The notes under the pieces: generated by a model
What the model saw: only the letters and a program-made list of their open reading frames with translations
What the model was told of the DNA's origin: nothing
Databases searched by the model: none
Assembly (NCBI GenBank): GCA_002104945.1
Contig: MCFH01000074.1
Span: 62,001-126,000 of the forward strand
From: Piromyces finnis
Lineage: Eukaryota; Neocallimastigomycota; Neocallimastigomycetes; Neocallimastigales; Neocallimastigaceae
DNA length: 64,000 nucleotides
Direction of reading: 5' to 3'
Shown here: positions 34,437-46,904 of the stretch, piece by piece
Numbering within the stretch: the first letter of the stretch is position 1
How the letters are laid out: each line of letters begins with the position of its first letter
Position numbers and translations under genes: made by a program

Positions 34437-36914
34437 TTTCTTTTATAGTAAAGTTTTATTAGAAAGTAAAATAAACTAAAGCAATGAATATAATCTAATC
34501 CGTCTATCATGATTTTATGTAGAATTGTGCTGTATAATTCAGTCTACTAGGTTAAGATAAGCTTTATTATATAGTAAAATAATAAATTTTAAAATAAAAG
34601 AATAATAAATATAATTTTTAAAGAATTATTTTATTTAATTTTTATAATATAAATAAATGATAATTATCAATTTCAAATATTGAATTTACTATATAAAAAT
34701 GAGTGTTAATAATCTCACAAAGAACTTCTTAAAGTTGTTTTCTGTTCCACATATTTATATTTTCATTTTTAATATAATATTGATATTGATATTATATTAA
34801 AATATCAATATCAATATCATAGGTCAAAAAAAAAAAAAAGAAAGTATGCATTAATATATACTTTATAAATAGGAAAAAGTCGTTTCATAAAAGTAATGAT
34901 TAATGTAATATCTACAAAACTATTTATATTAATTTTATTTTGATTACATGATTTAATTTCTATAATTATAGTTTCATTGTAATTTTCTTTTTATTTATTA
35001 TTATTAATTTATTTATTTCATACTAATTAATCATTCTATTAAGTATTAATAATAATAAAAAAAAAGTATCAACTTTTCGATATTCCAATGTAAAATATTT
35101 TTATTTATTTATTCTAGTTTTTTTACTTTTCCCAGATGAAATTAAAATTTTAATTTATTCCTATTTTAATATTATTTTAGTATCCTTGATAAATCAAAAA
35201 AGTTTATCAACATTTCTTTTAAAACAAACTTTATAAAATACATAATTTCATGTGTAGTCATCATAATAAAAAAAAGAAAAGAATAACCTTTTCTTTCTTT
35301 TTAAATATACTTTTAGTTATAATCAATACATTTTATTCTAATTATAAAACTATTTATAAAACTATTTATTTTTATGAATGGGATATAAAAAGTTACACAA
35401 AAAATAAAAATTCCAATAATTTATTTTTTATTATTATTTCCACTTTTTTTTTTTAAAGATTATATTTAAATAATTAGAATAATAATAATAATATAAATAG
35501 AAAAAAAATGATGAAATGAGTCATTTAAAAGGAAAGATATTTTAAATATTATTTAATAATGGAATTACAATATTTATTAAATATTTAATAATATTTAAAT
35601 ATAACTTTAAATTGGGATGTTTAGGCACTTTTATCATTATTTAGTTTGTAAGTACTCATGATGAACAATCAAACTAATTTATTTTAATTTATTTTTAATT
35701 TAAATTTAATTATTATTTAATATAAATGAATATAAATTGTTACACAAAACGATCATTTCCATTATTTAAAATTAATTTTTTATCTCCTTTTCATGTTTTC
35801 ATGGTAATGACTAATTTAATAAAGGGAAAATTAAAAAGTTTTTTTTCTTTTATATTTTATAATTTTATATATAATAAAAAATAATAGGATTTCCTTTTTT
35901 TTTATTTATAATTATTATTTACATTATTTATTTAATTTATCTAATTTATATATTATATATAATAGAAATAAATAATAATAAAAAAAAAGATTTAAATTTA
36001 TTAGAAATAAAGTTTTTCATTATTTAGAAAATAAAATAAAATGGAAAAATTAAAGTTTATCATTTAAAGTTTAATAATAAATTTATTAGATTATATTGGT
36101 ACAACACCAAAACTATTTATTATTAAATTAAATGAATGAATTATTAATAATTTAAATCATTAAATAGGTTAAATTAAATGAATAAATTATTAATAATTTA
36201 AATCAATAAAGTGGGTTAAATTAAATGAATGAATTATTAATAATTTAAATCATTTTGGATTACTTGATTTAGAAATTAAATTTAAATTAAAAAATTGGAA
36301 GATCTTATATTACTAAATTAAATGATAAAGTTTAATAAATTAAAATAATAGAAGATCTTTGAAATAATATCATAAATATTAATAAATAAACTTTTAATAT
36401 TCATTTGAATAATTAAATAAAAATAATTGTATCATTATTTTAAAAGTGAGATTTAAATATTAAATAATTAATAAATTAATTAAAAAATAATTAATTTTAA
36501 ATAATAATAAAAATATTCCATAAAAAAAAAAACTATAAAAATATCAAAATATTCCTTTGACTTTTTTTTTTTTGTATTAACTTTCTTTATTAATAATAAT
36601 TAAATAATTATTAAACGGAAGTCTTACATTTTTTTTTTTAAAAAAAAAAAGCTTTTTATATTTAATTGATATAAAAAAAATTGTTTTTTAATTATTATTA
36701 TCTATTAATACTAAGATAGTGGTAATAAAATAAAAAAAGAAAAAAAAAAGAAAAAAGAAAAATCAAAAATTTAAACACAAAGAAATATTGAATATTGAAT
36801 ATTCAAAAAATAAAATAAAATTATAAAATACAAGAATTTTAAAAAAAAATAAAATAAAATTTATATAACAACAATAATAAATAAAATAGTATATAACTAA
36901 AAATAAAAACAAAA
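34437..36914. other. AT-rich intergenic sequence with a hairpin and a short tandem repeat
   Basis: A perfect 17-bp hairpin lies at 34777-34793/34801-34817. Three tandem units of 46-47 bp (TTAAATTAAATGAATGAATT...) lie at 36123-36168, 36169-36215 and 36216-about 36261. The last part must contain the promoter of the lectin-dockerin gene. Confidence 0.6.
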
Positions 36915-37586
36915 ATGAGAATTTCTTTTGTTACTTTACTTTCTGCTTTTTGTGCTATTGCTTCTGCTGCTACTCCAACTTCTGGACCAAAGGGTGCCCA
37001 ATTAAAAGATGGTTGGTATTTCATTAAAAACCCAGAATCTGGTAAATATCTTCAAGTATCTGCTGCCACAAATGGTAGTTCTGGTGGAAATCTTGTAATT
37101 TCTAAGGGTACTAAAGATCAAGGTCAAAAATGGAAGGTAACTAATGTTGGTAAGGGTTTAGTTACCTTTACTACTGCTCTTGGTGATTATATGATTGATG
37201 TTAGTGGTGGTAAGAATGAAAATGGTACTAATGTTCAATTATATAACGCTTATGGTGGTGATGCCCAACAATTCATGATTTTAAAAACTACTCAAGAAAA
37301 CGTTTACACCATTGGTACTAAAGTTAGTTATTTTGATAAAGCTCTTGATATTGAAGGCATGCGTACTGAAGATGGTACAAATGTATTACAATGGACCAAT
37401 GAAATGAAACCAAATCAAGGTTGGAGCTTTGAAAGAGCTGATGACGACGACGATGATGACTGTTGGTCTGATGTTCTTGGTTATTCATGTTGTAGTAAAT
37501 GCCTCGAAGCCGTTTATGAAGATCAAGATGGTAAATGGGGTGTTGAAAAGGGAGATTGGTGCGGTATTTTACCACATTGTATCTAA
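36915..37586 (+). CDS. Secreted ricin-type lectin domain protein with fungal dockerin
   Basis: The protein has 223 residues. Residues 1-19 form a signal peptide (MRISFVTLLSAFCAIASA). About 28-175 is a ricin-type beta-trefoil (RICIN/CBM13 fold) with the repeated Q-x-W/F motifs: QKWKVTNVG, QQFMILK and QGWSFE. An Asp run (about 177-183) links to a C-terminal dockerin, CWSDVLGYSCCSKCLEAVY and GKWGVEKGDWCGI, with the cysteine and WG/WCGI pattern of anaerobic-fungal dockerins. In this family the dockerin anchors a protein to the cellulosome scaffold, and the trefoil would bind sugar. It has no enzyme domain, so it is probably an accessory binding component. It carries one dockerin where many fungal cellulosome proteins have two or three. 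There is no intron. It is a lectin fold only; nothing resembles a toxin chain. Confidence 0.95.
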   Translation: MRISFVTLLSAFCAIASAATPTSGPKGAQLKDGWYFIKNPESGKYLQVSAATNGSSGGNLVISKGTKDQGQKWKVTNVGKGLVTFTTALGDYMIDVSGGKNENGTNVQLYNAYGGDAQQFMILKTTQENVYTIGTKVSYFDKALDIEGMRTEDGTNVLQWTNEMKPNQGWSFERADDDDDDDCWSDVLGYSCCSKCLEAVYEDQDGKWGVEKGDWCGILPHCI

Positions 37587-37655
37587 ATTATTTCCAAATA
37601 AATATTGATTTTTTTTTTTTTTTGATTATTTTCTGTATATGGGGATAATCATATT

Positions 37656-37697
<42 letters not shown>

Positions 37698-38564
37698 GAT
37701 TTTTAATATTTTTTTTTAAACAGAAATATTAAAATATTCTATTACATAAAATGTAAAATATTGTGTTATATAATAAATAAATAAATCAATAAATAGAATA
37801 AATAAAAAAGAAAAATTAAAAATAAAATAAAAAATTTAAAAAGAACAAAAAGTAAAATATATTATTATTATTTTTATTTTATAAAATGTATTTAATTAAA
37901 AAACAGGAAAACTAAAAAAGATACATAATGATACATTTTAAATTTTATTTATAATGTGACAATATGACAATATACGATTTGACAAAATATACACACATAA
38001 AATATATAGTAATTTTAAATTGGCAAAGATGAAGATGAATGAAATTATCGAAAGGAGAGGGACAAAAAAAAAAGTTGCCTAATTATTAATAACATTTTTA
38101 TAATTGATAAAAAAAAAAAAGAACTTGATCCTTTTTTTTTATAAGTGTTGTATTTAAATAAATCTATTTAAATTATATATATATATATAAATTTTCTTTT
38201 TCTTTTTTTCTTTTTTCTTTTTTTTTTTTTTTTTTGAAAATAATTGATTATTACGTATATTTATTTAAACTAAAGCATTCGTTATTATTATTATTTTTTT
38301 TTTATTCAAAAGAAATTTAATACTTTTTTTTTTTTTTTTTTAATTCATAAAAACCAATTTTTAATTGTTATATGAATCCTTCCTTCCTTCATTATATTAT
38401 GTAAAAATATTAACTTTTAATTAATATGAACTAATAATAATAATATATTTATATACATATTATAATAATAACAGTTTTTTTTTTTTTTTTTTTTTTTAAA
38501 AAAAAGGTAATCGTTGATTATAAAAAATAAATAAATAATTTATAAAAATAATAAAGTTTTTTTT
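37587..38564. other. Convergent intergenic region, AT-rich
   Basis: It lies between the stop codons of the lectin-dockerin gene (+) and MAD2 (-). It contains an (AT)n run at 37660-37691 and long T runs, and must hold the 3' ends of both transcripts. Confidence 0.6.
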
Positions 38565-39347
38565 TTAATAGTCTCTGAATCGATAGGAAACCATAGCATC
38601 TACTGAATGATATGGAGTGGAAAAACTTCTTAATTTAACTTGTTCTTGGTTAACTTTAATGTATTTTGGATCAGAATCAATCCATGTTTGAGGTACTTCA
38701 GCATTTTTATCGGTATAAGCTAAAACATTAAAAGTACCTTTTTAAAATAATACAAATATATAATATAATATAAATATGAAATATGAAATATTATTAAGAA
38801 AATAAATATATATATAATCAAATGTATAGTTAATAATAATTTTGTATATTTTGTATATTATAATAATGATATTATAAGTTTATTACTACTACTACTAATA
38901 ATAGTGGTATGGTTTTATTCTTTTTTTTTTTTTTTTAAAAAAAGGTTCTTTTCACCATAAATATATTATAAATATATTATGGAAGTATATTTTACTTACA
39001 TTGTTCTTCCAATATAGGTAAAAATGAAATACTTGCTGTGAGCTGTCTTAAAATGGCTTGAATTTCACTTTGAATTTCACTTTCACTTTTTTTACTAAAT
39101 ATTAACAGTTATAGTTTTTGTATTAATAATAATAAAAAATAAAAAAGATATAGGTTAATTTATATTTAATAACTTTTGTTAATATTATTTTGACATTGGA
39201 ACAATTAATTCATCTATAATTCAATAATTTAAAATGTTATTCTAATATAATAATGTTGATGCATAGATTTTATCTCTTAATGTAATAGCAATTTAAATTT
39301 TTTTACTTGATTTTTTTTTTTTTTTTTTAAATTATTAATATAACAAT

Positions 39348-39381
<34 letters not shown>

Positions 39382-40416
39382 CATAATAAAAGTACAGATT
39401 TTATACAAAAAAAAAAAAAAGTTTAAAAAAAAAAAAAAATTAAAATAGTAAATTTTAAATTAAAACGAAATTTAATTTAAAATCAACAACTATATTGATT
39501 TTATTTCTGATACAAACTTAATAAAAAAAATTATTGTATAGTTACCTAATAGAGTCATTTTCTACATTTTTTTGAATTTGAATATCGAATTGCCATCTTT
39601 CCATGACTTCTCTAGTTTCTTTTGATAATATAACCAGTACTAGTCTTTTAATGGATTGACTTCCAATCCATTCTTTTTTTTTTTAAAAAAAAATAATAAT
39701 TATTTCATAGAAAATTTTTAAATTAAATGTGAATAAATTGTTGAAATGTAAAAATTAATAAGCACAGAAATATATTATTTTAAACAGTTGTACAATTTTA
39801 TATATATATATATAAATTATCATTATTAATATTATTATTAATTTAAATTACTTTTGACTTGTTCCATGATTTCTGAAATGTATGCTTGTACTCTATCATC
39901 ACTTGTTACAAGCAAATTTAAATTGTATTTTTTAACCATTTTAAAATCTTCTGGTTCTATTGATAAGAAAAGAAAAAAAAAGAAAAACAACATTTAATAA
40001 TTATAATGGTTATTGTAAACATGAAAGAAATCATTACTAATAAAAATGTTTATTCCTTATTATTCAAATCAAATTACCATAAATTCCACGTTGAAATAAA
40101 ATACTACATTTTTATTTTTATTAGATAGATAGTGATAGTTATAATTTAATAAGATATAGAGAGTGTGTAAGTATATATGAAAAGGAAATAAATATATAAA
40201 TAAAAAAGAAATTATCCTACCTATTAATACAATATTCTTTTAATAGTAATTGAAATTTTTTTTATAGAAAATGTTTATAAATTTGGTATTGAAAATCAAT
40301 AAAGATTTTATTTTTTATTTATTTATTTATTATTATTATTAGTATTATTTTTTACCAAAGAATTCTGCTACAATATCAGAAGAACCACATAATGTAATAT
40401 TTTTTCTTGAGGTCAT
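38565..40416 (-). CDS. MAD2: Spindle assembly checkpoint protein Mad2 (HORMA domain), seven exons
   Basis: Exons on the minus strand are 40416-40356, 40236-40221, 40103-40078, 39956-39852, 39672-39546, 39094-39000 and 38737-38565. All introns are GT-AG and all phases agree, giving 200 residues (human Mad2 has 205). The product is collinear with Mad2 throughout. The start is NITLCGSSDIVAEFF, then EYCINSILFQRGIY, YNLNLLVTSD, ERWQFDI, ILRQLTASISFLPIL, and the safety-belt end TFNVLAYTDKNAEVPQTW and RSFSTPYHSVDAMVSYRF. Mad2 binds Mad1 and Cdc20 at unattached kinetochores and holds back the anaphase-promoting complex. The second exon is only 16 nt (AATATTGTATTAATAG) and supplies EYCIN plus part of a Ser. 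Without it the frame and the conserved NSILFQRG block fail. Confidence 0.96.
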
Positions 40417-41428
40417 GTTATATTGATTATTTATTTAATTGTGTTAGTGTAGGTATGCTTGTACTTTTTTTTTTTTTCAAAAATTATTAAATTTCATAAA
40501 TTCTTTCTTTCTTTCTTTCTTAGCAATACATTTATTATTATTTAATCTTTTTTTTTTATAATATCTTTTCTTCTTCTTCTTCTTCTTATTATTATTATTA
40601 TTATTGCGAATTCCAAAGTAATACAACGAAACAAGACAATAAAATTAAAAATTATTAATTTTTAATTTGGTATAATTATCATTTAAAAAAAAATTTTTTT
40701 TTTTTTTTTTACAATTTAAGGAGGATGTCACCATTAAAAAAAAAATTTTTTTTTTTTTTTTTTAATTTTATAATTTAATTTTTTAAGAAAAATAGTGCAA
40801 ATTTCAAAAAAAAAAAGTTTTTATTTTAACTAATAAAAAAATTAATGGAAATACTACCACTACTACTACCACCACCACCACCACCACTACTAATAATAAT
40901 AATAATAAAAAAGAAATTGTACTAAATTTTAAAATATAAAAATTCAAAGAAAACTAATAAACTACAGATTGTTAACCTTTGCTTTTTATTATCTACTTTT
41001 ACAATAATGAATTTAATTTTTTTTTTTTTTTTTATTTTTAAAAAAGTTAAAATATTACTGTTAAAAAAGCCTTTTTTTTTTTTGTTAATTTTATGTATTT
41101 GTTTTTTCTTTAAACTATAGATATCCATTTTTTTTTTTTTTTGCTAACAAGCTAAAGAAATGAAAAGAAGAAGAAAAAGAATGCATTATAAAACATTAAT
41201 ATTATAAAAATACTATTGATATTCTTTTTTTTTTTTTTTTTTTTTTTTTTTTATTTGTTTATTTAAAAGATATTTTTTATCGTCTCTTTTTTGTTTTAAT
41301 TGTAATTTTTTTATTTATTTATTTATTATATTTATTTATTTTTTTAAAAAATAAAAAAAAGAAAAAAGAAAAATAAGGATTTGTTATTTCAAATTACTAC
41401 TTTTATTTTTCTTCCTTTTTTTTTTTTT
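40417..41428. other. AT-rich region between MAD2 and the rhomboid-like gene
   Basis: It holds the MAD2 promoter and the 3' end of the upstream gene. Long T runs and short CTT, ATT and CCA/ACC microsatellites occur (40500-40620, 40856-40912). No gene is recognised. Confidence 0.6.
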
Positions 41429-42406
41429 TTAAAAGAAATAATCATCATTCATGGTATATTCTTTAAATGGTTTCTTTTTACCATCTACATCTTTAGCAAT
41501 TCTTCCTTTAATACCACGATAATTGGCTCTTTCATGTTTCTTCCAATAATCCTTTAGAATATCATAGGTGGCATAGGTAATAAAACCAAATAGGAAGGAA
41601 GCAATACGTCCAGCAACACCGACATGTCTTTCTTCACCATATAATCTTCTAGAAGTTTTAACATGAGGTTCTAAAACTAAAGTGGCAATTTCTGTAGCCA
41701 TAATACCTAAACGACCAACAATATGATAATGGCCATTAGAACGTTTTAATCCCATTGCATCATTCCAAGCATCCGATATTTCCGTTCCACTTTCTCTATA
41801 AAGTTTATAGGCATCAACACCAATGATAGCACATACAGCAGCATCTAAACCACATACAGAAAAGACAGTAGAAGAAATATTGGTATTTGGTTTAATGGTA
41901 CGTGCAACATAATTTACAAGTTCTGGATTGGCTATTTTATTATAAAACCAATTCCACATGTTTTGGGTATTTTTAATGGTAGGCATTGGATTATTATAGA
42001 CATCCAAACCAGTTTTACCAACAATGGCTAAAGTATTACCACGGAACTTGCAACGATCCAATATATCTACAGTGATACCAACTAAACCTCCAGATACTAA
42101 CATATTAATAGTACCAAAGAAACCTAAATTTGCAGAAAGAGCGCTAGAGGTAAAACACAATATATTTGCTTTAAAATGATGTATATCCATATGATGGAAC
42201 ATGTGTGCTACTATTGACTGGAGAGTAGAACAAAAATGAAAACGAGGAGCGCGATAGATGACATGAAGGGAGGAGAAATACTTTAATAAATCAACTGGTG
42301 GTTTTCCTAAACCTAATCTATCATAATAAAGGGATACTAATGACGGTATACATGCTACAGTAGTACCAGCAATAGCAAGTTTTGTTCCTATAGAAAATTT
42401 ATCCAT
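41429..42406 (-). CDS. Rhomboid-like multi-pass membrane protein, probable pseudoprotease
   Basis: A single exon encodes 325 residues with several hydrophobic segments. Residues around 65-80 contain HHMDIHHFKANI, which has the H-x4-H-x3-N spacing of the second membrane helix of rhomboids. About residue 187 CGLDAAVCAIIG fits the catalytic GxSG...G helix, but with Asp in place of the nucleophilic Ser. Near the end RHVGVAGRIASFLFGF fits the last helix, but with Val at what appears to be the catalytic His. If this alignment is right it is an inactive rhomboid-family protein. The C-terminal tail is basic and cytosolic or matrix-facing. Family assignment rests on motif spacing only, and an unrelated polytopic membrane protein is possible. 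Confidence 0.6.
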   Translation of the reverse strand: MDKFSIGTKLAIAGTTVACIPSLVSLYYDRLGLGKPPVDLLKYFSSLHVIYRAPRFHFCSTLQSIVAHMFHHMDIHHFKANILCFTSSALSANLGFFGTINMLVSGGLVGITVDILDRCKFRGNTLAIVGKTGLDVYNNPMPTIKNTQNMWNWFYNKIANPELVNYVARTIKPNTNISSTVFSVCGLDAAVCAIIGVDAYKLYRESGTEISDAWNDAMGLKRSNGHYHIVGRLGIMATEIATLVLEPHVKTSRRLYGEERHVGVAGRIASFLFGFITYATYDILKDYWKKHERANYRGIKGRIAKDVDGKKKPFKEYTMNDDYFF

Positions 42407-42808
42407 GGTATTTTTATTTCTTTGTTATTTTTTTTTTTTTTTGTTATGAAATTTATATTACAGATATTAAAAAAGATAACAAGGTAGTGTGTAAAATATA
42501 TATAAAAGAATATAAAAGGGTGATATATAATAAATAAATATTTATATATATGGTGTTGAATTTTTTTTTTTTTTTTTTGTGTGTGTGTGTAGTTGGTTTG
42601 CTGATTGACTTGAATAATTTATTTTTAGTTAAATTAAATTGCCAAAAAATAACAATTAACAAATTATAATTGTCAATAATTTATTAAATTAACAATTGAT
42701 ATATAGATAGATGTTTGTTTTTTTTTTTCTCTTTTAATTAAAATAATATTATATTTAAATAATTAAATATTATTTATTTAATTATTATTATAGTTAGAGC
42801 TAAAATTC

Positions 42809-42843
<35 letters not shown>

Positions 42844-44527
42844 TATTAGTGTATACTTTTTTTTTTTTTCAAGATTTTAAAAAAATTTAGGAAATTCTTA
42901 TAATAATAGTTTTTTTTTTTTTTTTTTTTGACTTTTGTAAGAATTATAATTTTATTATTTTTCCTTTCTTTATTATTGTGAAAAAGTATGTAAATATAAT
43001 TCGTCTATAAATATAAATTTTCAATCATTTTTATTAACTTAATTCGTTTGTTATATTTCTGTAGTATGGGTAAAAATGGATATATTTTTATGTAAATAAA
43101 ACTAGTAATGAATGAAATATTTTCTACCCTTAATTGATTATTAAATTTGTTTAAATGATGGATAACTTTTTTATGATTTTTATAATTATTATTGTTATAT
43201 TTATATATTGAAATGTTATATACATAAAAAGTTAGTAGGATGATTTTTTAAAGATTTAAAAATTTATTAAAATTATTCAACATTTACTTTTTTTTTATTT
43301 TTTATAATTCTTTCGAATTTAACAATTTACAAATAACACACAAACAGTATAAAGAAAGATGTGATGTATCACTTTATTTTTTTTTTTTGCTTTTTAATAA
43401 TAATAAAAAATAAAAAAAAAAAAAAAAAAGGGAGAAAGAATTTTAAATTCTAAAAAAAAAAATTCTTATTGATTTATGGCGTATTAAATTATTATAAAAA
43501 TGCGCCACAAATTAAAAATTTTAATGATGATTCATCAAATACAATAATTAAAATTGATGCTTTTTGATGCTCTTGGTCCTTTCATTATTTTTTAAAGTAG
43601 AAAAAAAAGAAAAACTCGGGTTTATACATATATATTTATCATCAAGTTATAACATTACATTATTTATTAAATTAATTATTGTGATTTTTTGATCTTTTTC
43701 TATAACTATAAATTATCCTTACTTTTAATATAATTACACTCTTAATAAAAAGGGTAAAGCGTAGTGTTTATATAAAAAACATATAAAGAAAAATATTGCA
43801 GACACCTTTAGGAGCTAACACAAATTTAAAAAAAAGTAATAATCAATTTTCTTAAAAAAACTAAAATAGGAATAATACTCTTGAATAATTTAAGATATGG
43901 ATAATGGAAATAAGCTTTTTTTTTTTTTAAATATGAATTTTTATTTTACACTAATCCTTTTTTTTTTAATTTTAAAAAGTAAATAAAACTATATCATGCG
44001 ATAATAATAATAAAAATAAAAATAAAAATGTGATATTGATAGATAAAAAAAAGAAAAATATTGCTTGTATATTTATTATTGTTTTTTAAAAAAAAATAAC
44101 AATAATCTATTATTGAATGGTTAAACTATAAAATATAATAAAGTAAAAATGAAAAAAAAAAAAAATATTTGTATATAATATGTATAATATTCTTTCTCAA
44201 CAAAATAAAGAATACTCTTTTTTTTTTTTTTAAAAAATATCCAAAATAATATTTACTTTTCTCTAAAAAGTATTTTTTATGGTGAATTAATTACTTTTAA
44301 TCTTAATATATGAACAACGTGAATTGATTAATTATTTTGATCTTAATATATGAACAATGAGATAATATAAAATGTTTTTTTTTTTTTTTTGTGAACTATA
44401 ACAATAATAATTGTTTTTAATAATGTAATATTCAATTTAAAAATATCTTATATATATAATTGTGATGATGATGATGATGTTATTGCTTTTTAATTTTTTT
44501 AAATTACAAGAGAAATAATTGCATGTT

Positions 44528-44566
<39 letters not shown>

Positions 44567-44637
44567 TTACATCATTAATAGATTACTTTTTTTTTAGATA
44601 AGAAATGAAATAATGGTTGTTGTTGAAGTTTTTTCTA
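42407..44637. other. Intergenic region, AT-rich
   Basis: It contains long T and A runs, (AT)n at 42811-42843, and no supported gene or repeat family. It holds the promoter of the rhomboid-like gene at its left end and the 3' end of the Cys-rich gene at its right end. Confidence 0.6.
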
Positions 44638-45741
44638 CTACATCATTAACTTTTTCTTCATCATATCAGATGTTTCGTAATCATACTCATCAATATCTTC
44701 TAATTCAACATAATCTTTGGTATTATCTTTTAAAAAGGCTTCTTCCATTTCGTATTTAACCTTAAGATCCTTTCTAACTCTTCTATTAGACTTGTTTCTC
44801 ATGCAATGTTTAACAATAAAGAAAATGACAGTACCAGCAATAACAATACCAATTAATTCAAGAATAAAATTTATAAATTTACTGAATAAATTGGTACTTT
44901 CTTTTTCTTGTTTGAGGGCACAAATATGTTGTCCATCCATTTTAATACAAGAATGATTAGCACATGCACTATTTTTTTTACAAATTTCTTGTTCAACAAA
45001 TTTACAAGTTAACTTATCCCTTGCAAAATCGTCGCCTTCCTTAACACTTGGGAAGTAACTTGAATCATTAGTACAGATATGAAGTGGTTTATCATTAGTA
45101 ATACATACACCATTCTCACAACGACCAGAAGAACATTCTTCAGCCTTTGAACATTCACGAGTGAAACAATTACCATTCTTGGCTTCTTTTTCATTACATG
45201 ATTCTAAAATAATTTGTGGTTTAATATCGGTAGCAAAATAGGATCTACCGGTATTCACATCTTGATAATTAACTAATAAAGCATTTTTTTCTTGGTAAAT
45301 TTCATAAATACATTTTTCATTTGAACGACAAAATAATTTTGATAAACAATAACCATCCTTATCTTTATTTGGTTTATAACATGAAGTTTCGTATTCTTTT
45401 TTACAATCGCTATCACTTTTACAAGTATTACTATAAATATTTAATAAATTGAATATCGAAATTAAATTAGTTTTTATTTATTGTTAAAAAAATAAAATTT
45501 AAAAATTATTCTTTTTCTATTATTAATATTTTTTTTTTTAAAAGAAAAGGGTATATAATATGTTTTTTTCTATTTTAAATTAAAAATATCCATATTAAAT
45601 ATTTCTTTTTTTTTATTTTTATAAAAAGAATACTTACACTTTGAATTCCTTAATTTTTTCTAAAGTAATATCCATTCTTTGAGCGAAGCATTGTGCAACG
45701 TATAAAGTAACAAATAAAGTAAAAAAGTTTAATAACTTCAT
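44638..45741 (-). CDS. Cys-rich secreted/type I membrane protein, two exons
   Basis: Exon 1 (45741-45638) encodes a signal peptide (MKLLNFFTLFVTLYVAQCFA). A GT-AG intron (GTAAGT...ATAG) of 207 nt leads to exon 2 (45430-44638), giving 298 residues. The extracellular part has repeated short Cys modules such as CKSDSDCKKEYETSCY, CSKAEECSSGRCENGVC and CKKNSACANHSC, a pattern of paired cysteines around Asp/Asn. One membrane segment follows (FINFILELIGIVIAGTVIFF), then a basic stop-transfer (MRNKSNRRVRK) and an acidic tail with DEYDYETSD. The family is not known to me by name. A decayed relative appears at about 46905-47190. The architecture suggests a cell-surface protein. Confidence 0.88.
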
Positions 45742-46904
45742 TTTTTTTTTTTTTACTTTTTTAAAACTAGGATAAAGTTGAATAATATGAATAAATTGTT
45801 ATTTAATAAAAATTATCAATTCTTTGAGTACTTGAATAATAAATTTGACCTTTTTTTTTTATTCAATTTATAATTAAAATCTGTAATGTTAAAAAGATGA
45901 AAAGTAGTGATTTAGAAAATAAAAAATAAAAAAAAAAAGTTTTTTTTTTTTTCTTTTAATTTATAGCCATTCATTAATAAATAAATTAATAAATAAATTA
46001 ATAATATATATGATCCATATATTAATTTAATAATATATTATAATATACGATTAATTAAAATTAAAAACATCAAAAGAAATAAAGAATTTAAAAGATATGA
46101 AAATAGAAAAAAAAATGTACAATAAAATTTTATAAAATTTATAATATAAAAAAGTCTAATAAAATTTAAAGAATTAAAAAAAAAAAAAAAAGAAAAATAA
46201 AAGCAAAAAAACAATAATTTATTATAATTTTTTAAAATTTATTTTTTATTCTTTTTAAAAACTTTTTCTTTTTTTTTTTTTTTTATAATAAAGGTTTTAG
46301 CCATTTTTTTTTATTTTTCAAGTGTTACTTTTTTATCAATTGTTACACAAACTAAATATTTTCTATTTGTAATGTTACACTATTTTCTACCAATAGAATT
46401 GCAAATAATACTTTAATTTGTAAAGCTCATTATGGTATAATGTTTATACCATAATTATACCAAAATATTATATGAAGTATTGTTATTTAAACTTGTAGTA
46501 TTAAATAATAGAAATAGAAAGAAATTGTAATAATACCAAAATATAAGGCAATATTTATAAACTATAAAAATAAAATGATATTTAAGAGGTAAAATATATG
46601 AATGATTTTTGATACATTATCATCTTATACTAAATACATTATTTTAATGTAATCAACATTGTAATAAATAAATTGTTACACAATGTATAATCTACTACAT
46701 AAAATTTTTTTAAAGTTTCACTATGAAAATGTCATAAATATAGTATGTATGTGGCGTAGTTATTGGTTTTGCTTTATGTATTATATAAATATTTTTAAAG
46801 AATCATTATTTAATCAAAAAAAAAAAAAGTATTAAATATTATAATTAGCTATTATTGTGAAAAAAAAATGTTATTTATATTAATACTAACTTTTACAAAT
46901 TTAT
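45742..46904. other. AT-rich intergenic region
   Basis: It holds the promoter of the Cys-rich gene. A small inverted repeat TGGTATAA/TTATACCA occurs at about 46432-46450. No gene is recognised. Confidence 0.5.

Noticed and set aside
36915-37586. Ricin-like toxin
   Set aside because: Only the lectin fold is present, fused to a dockerin. There is no toxin chain.
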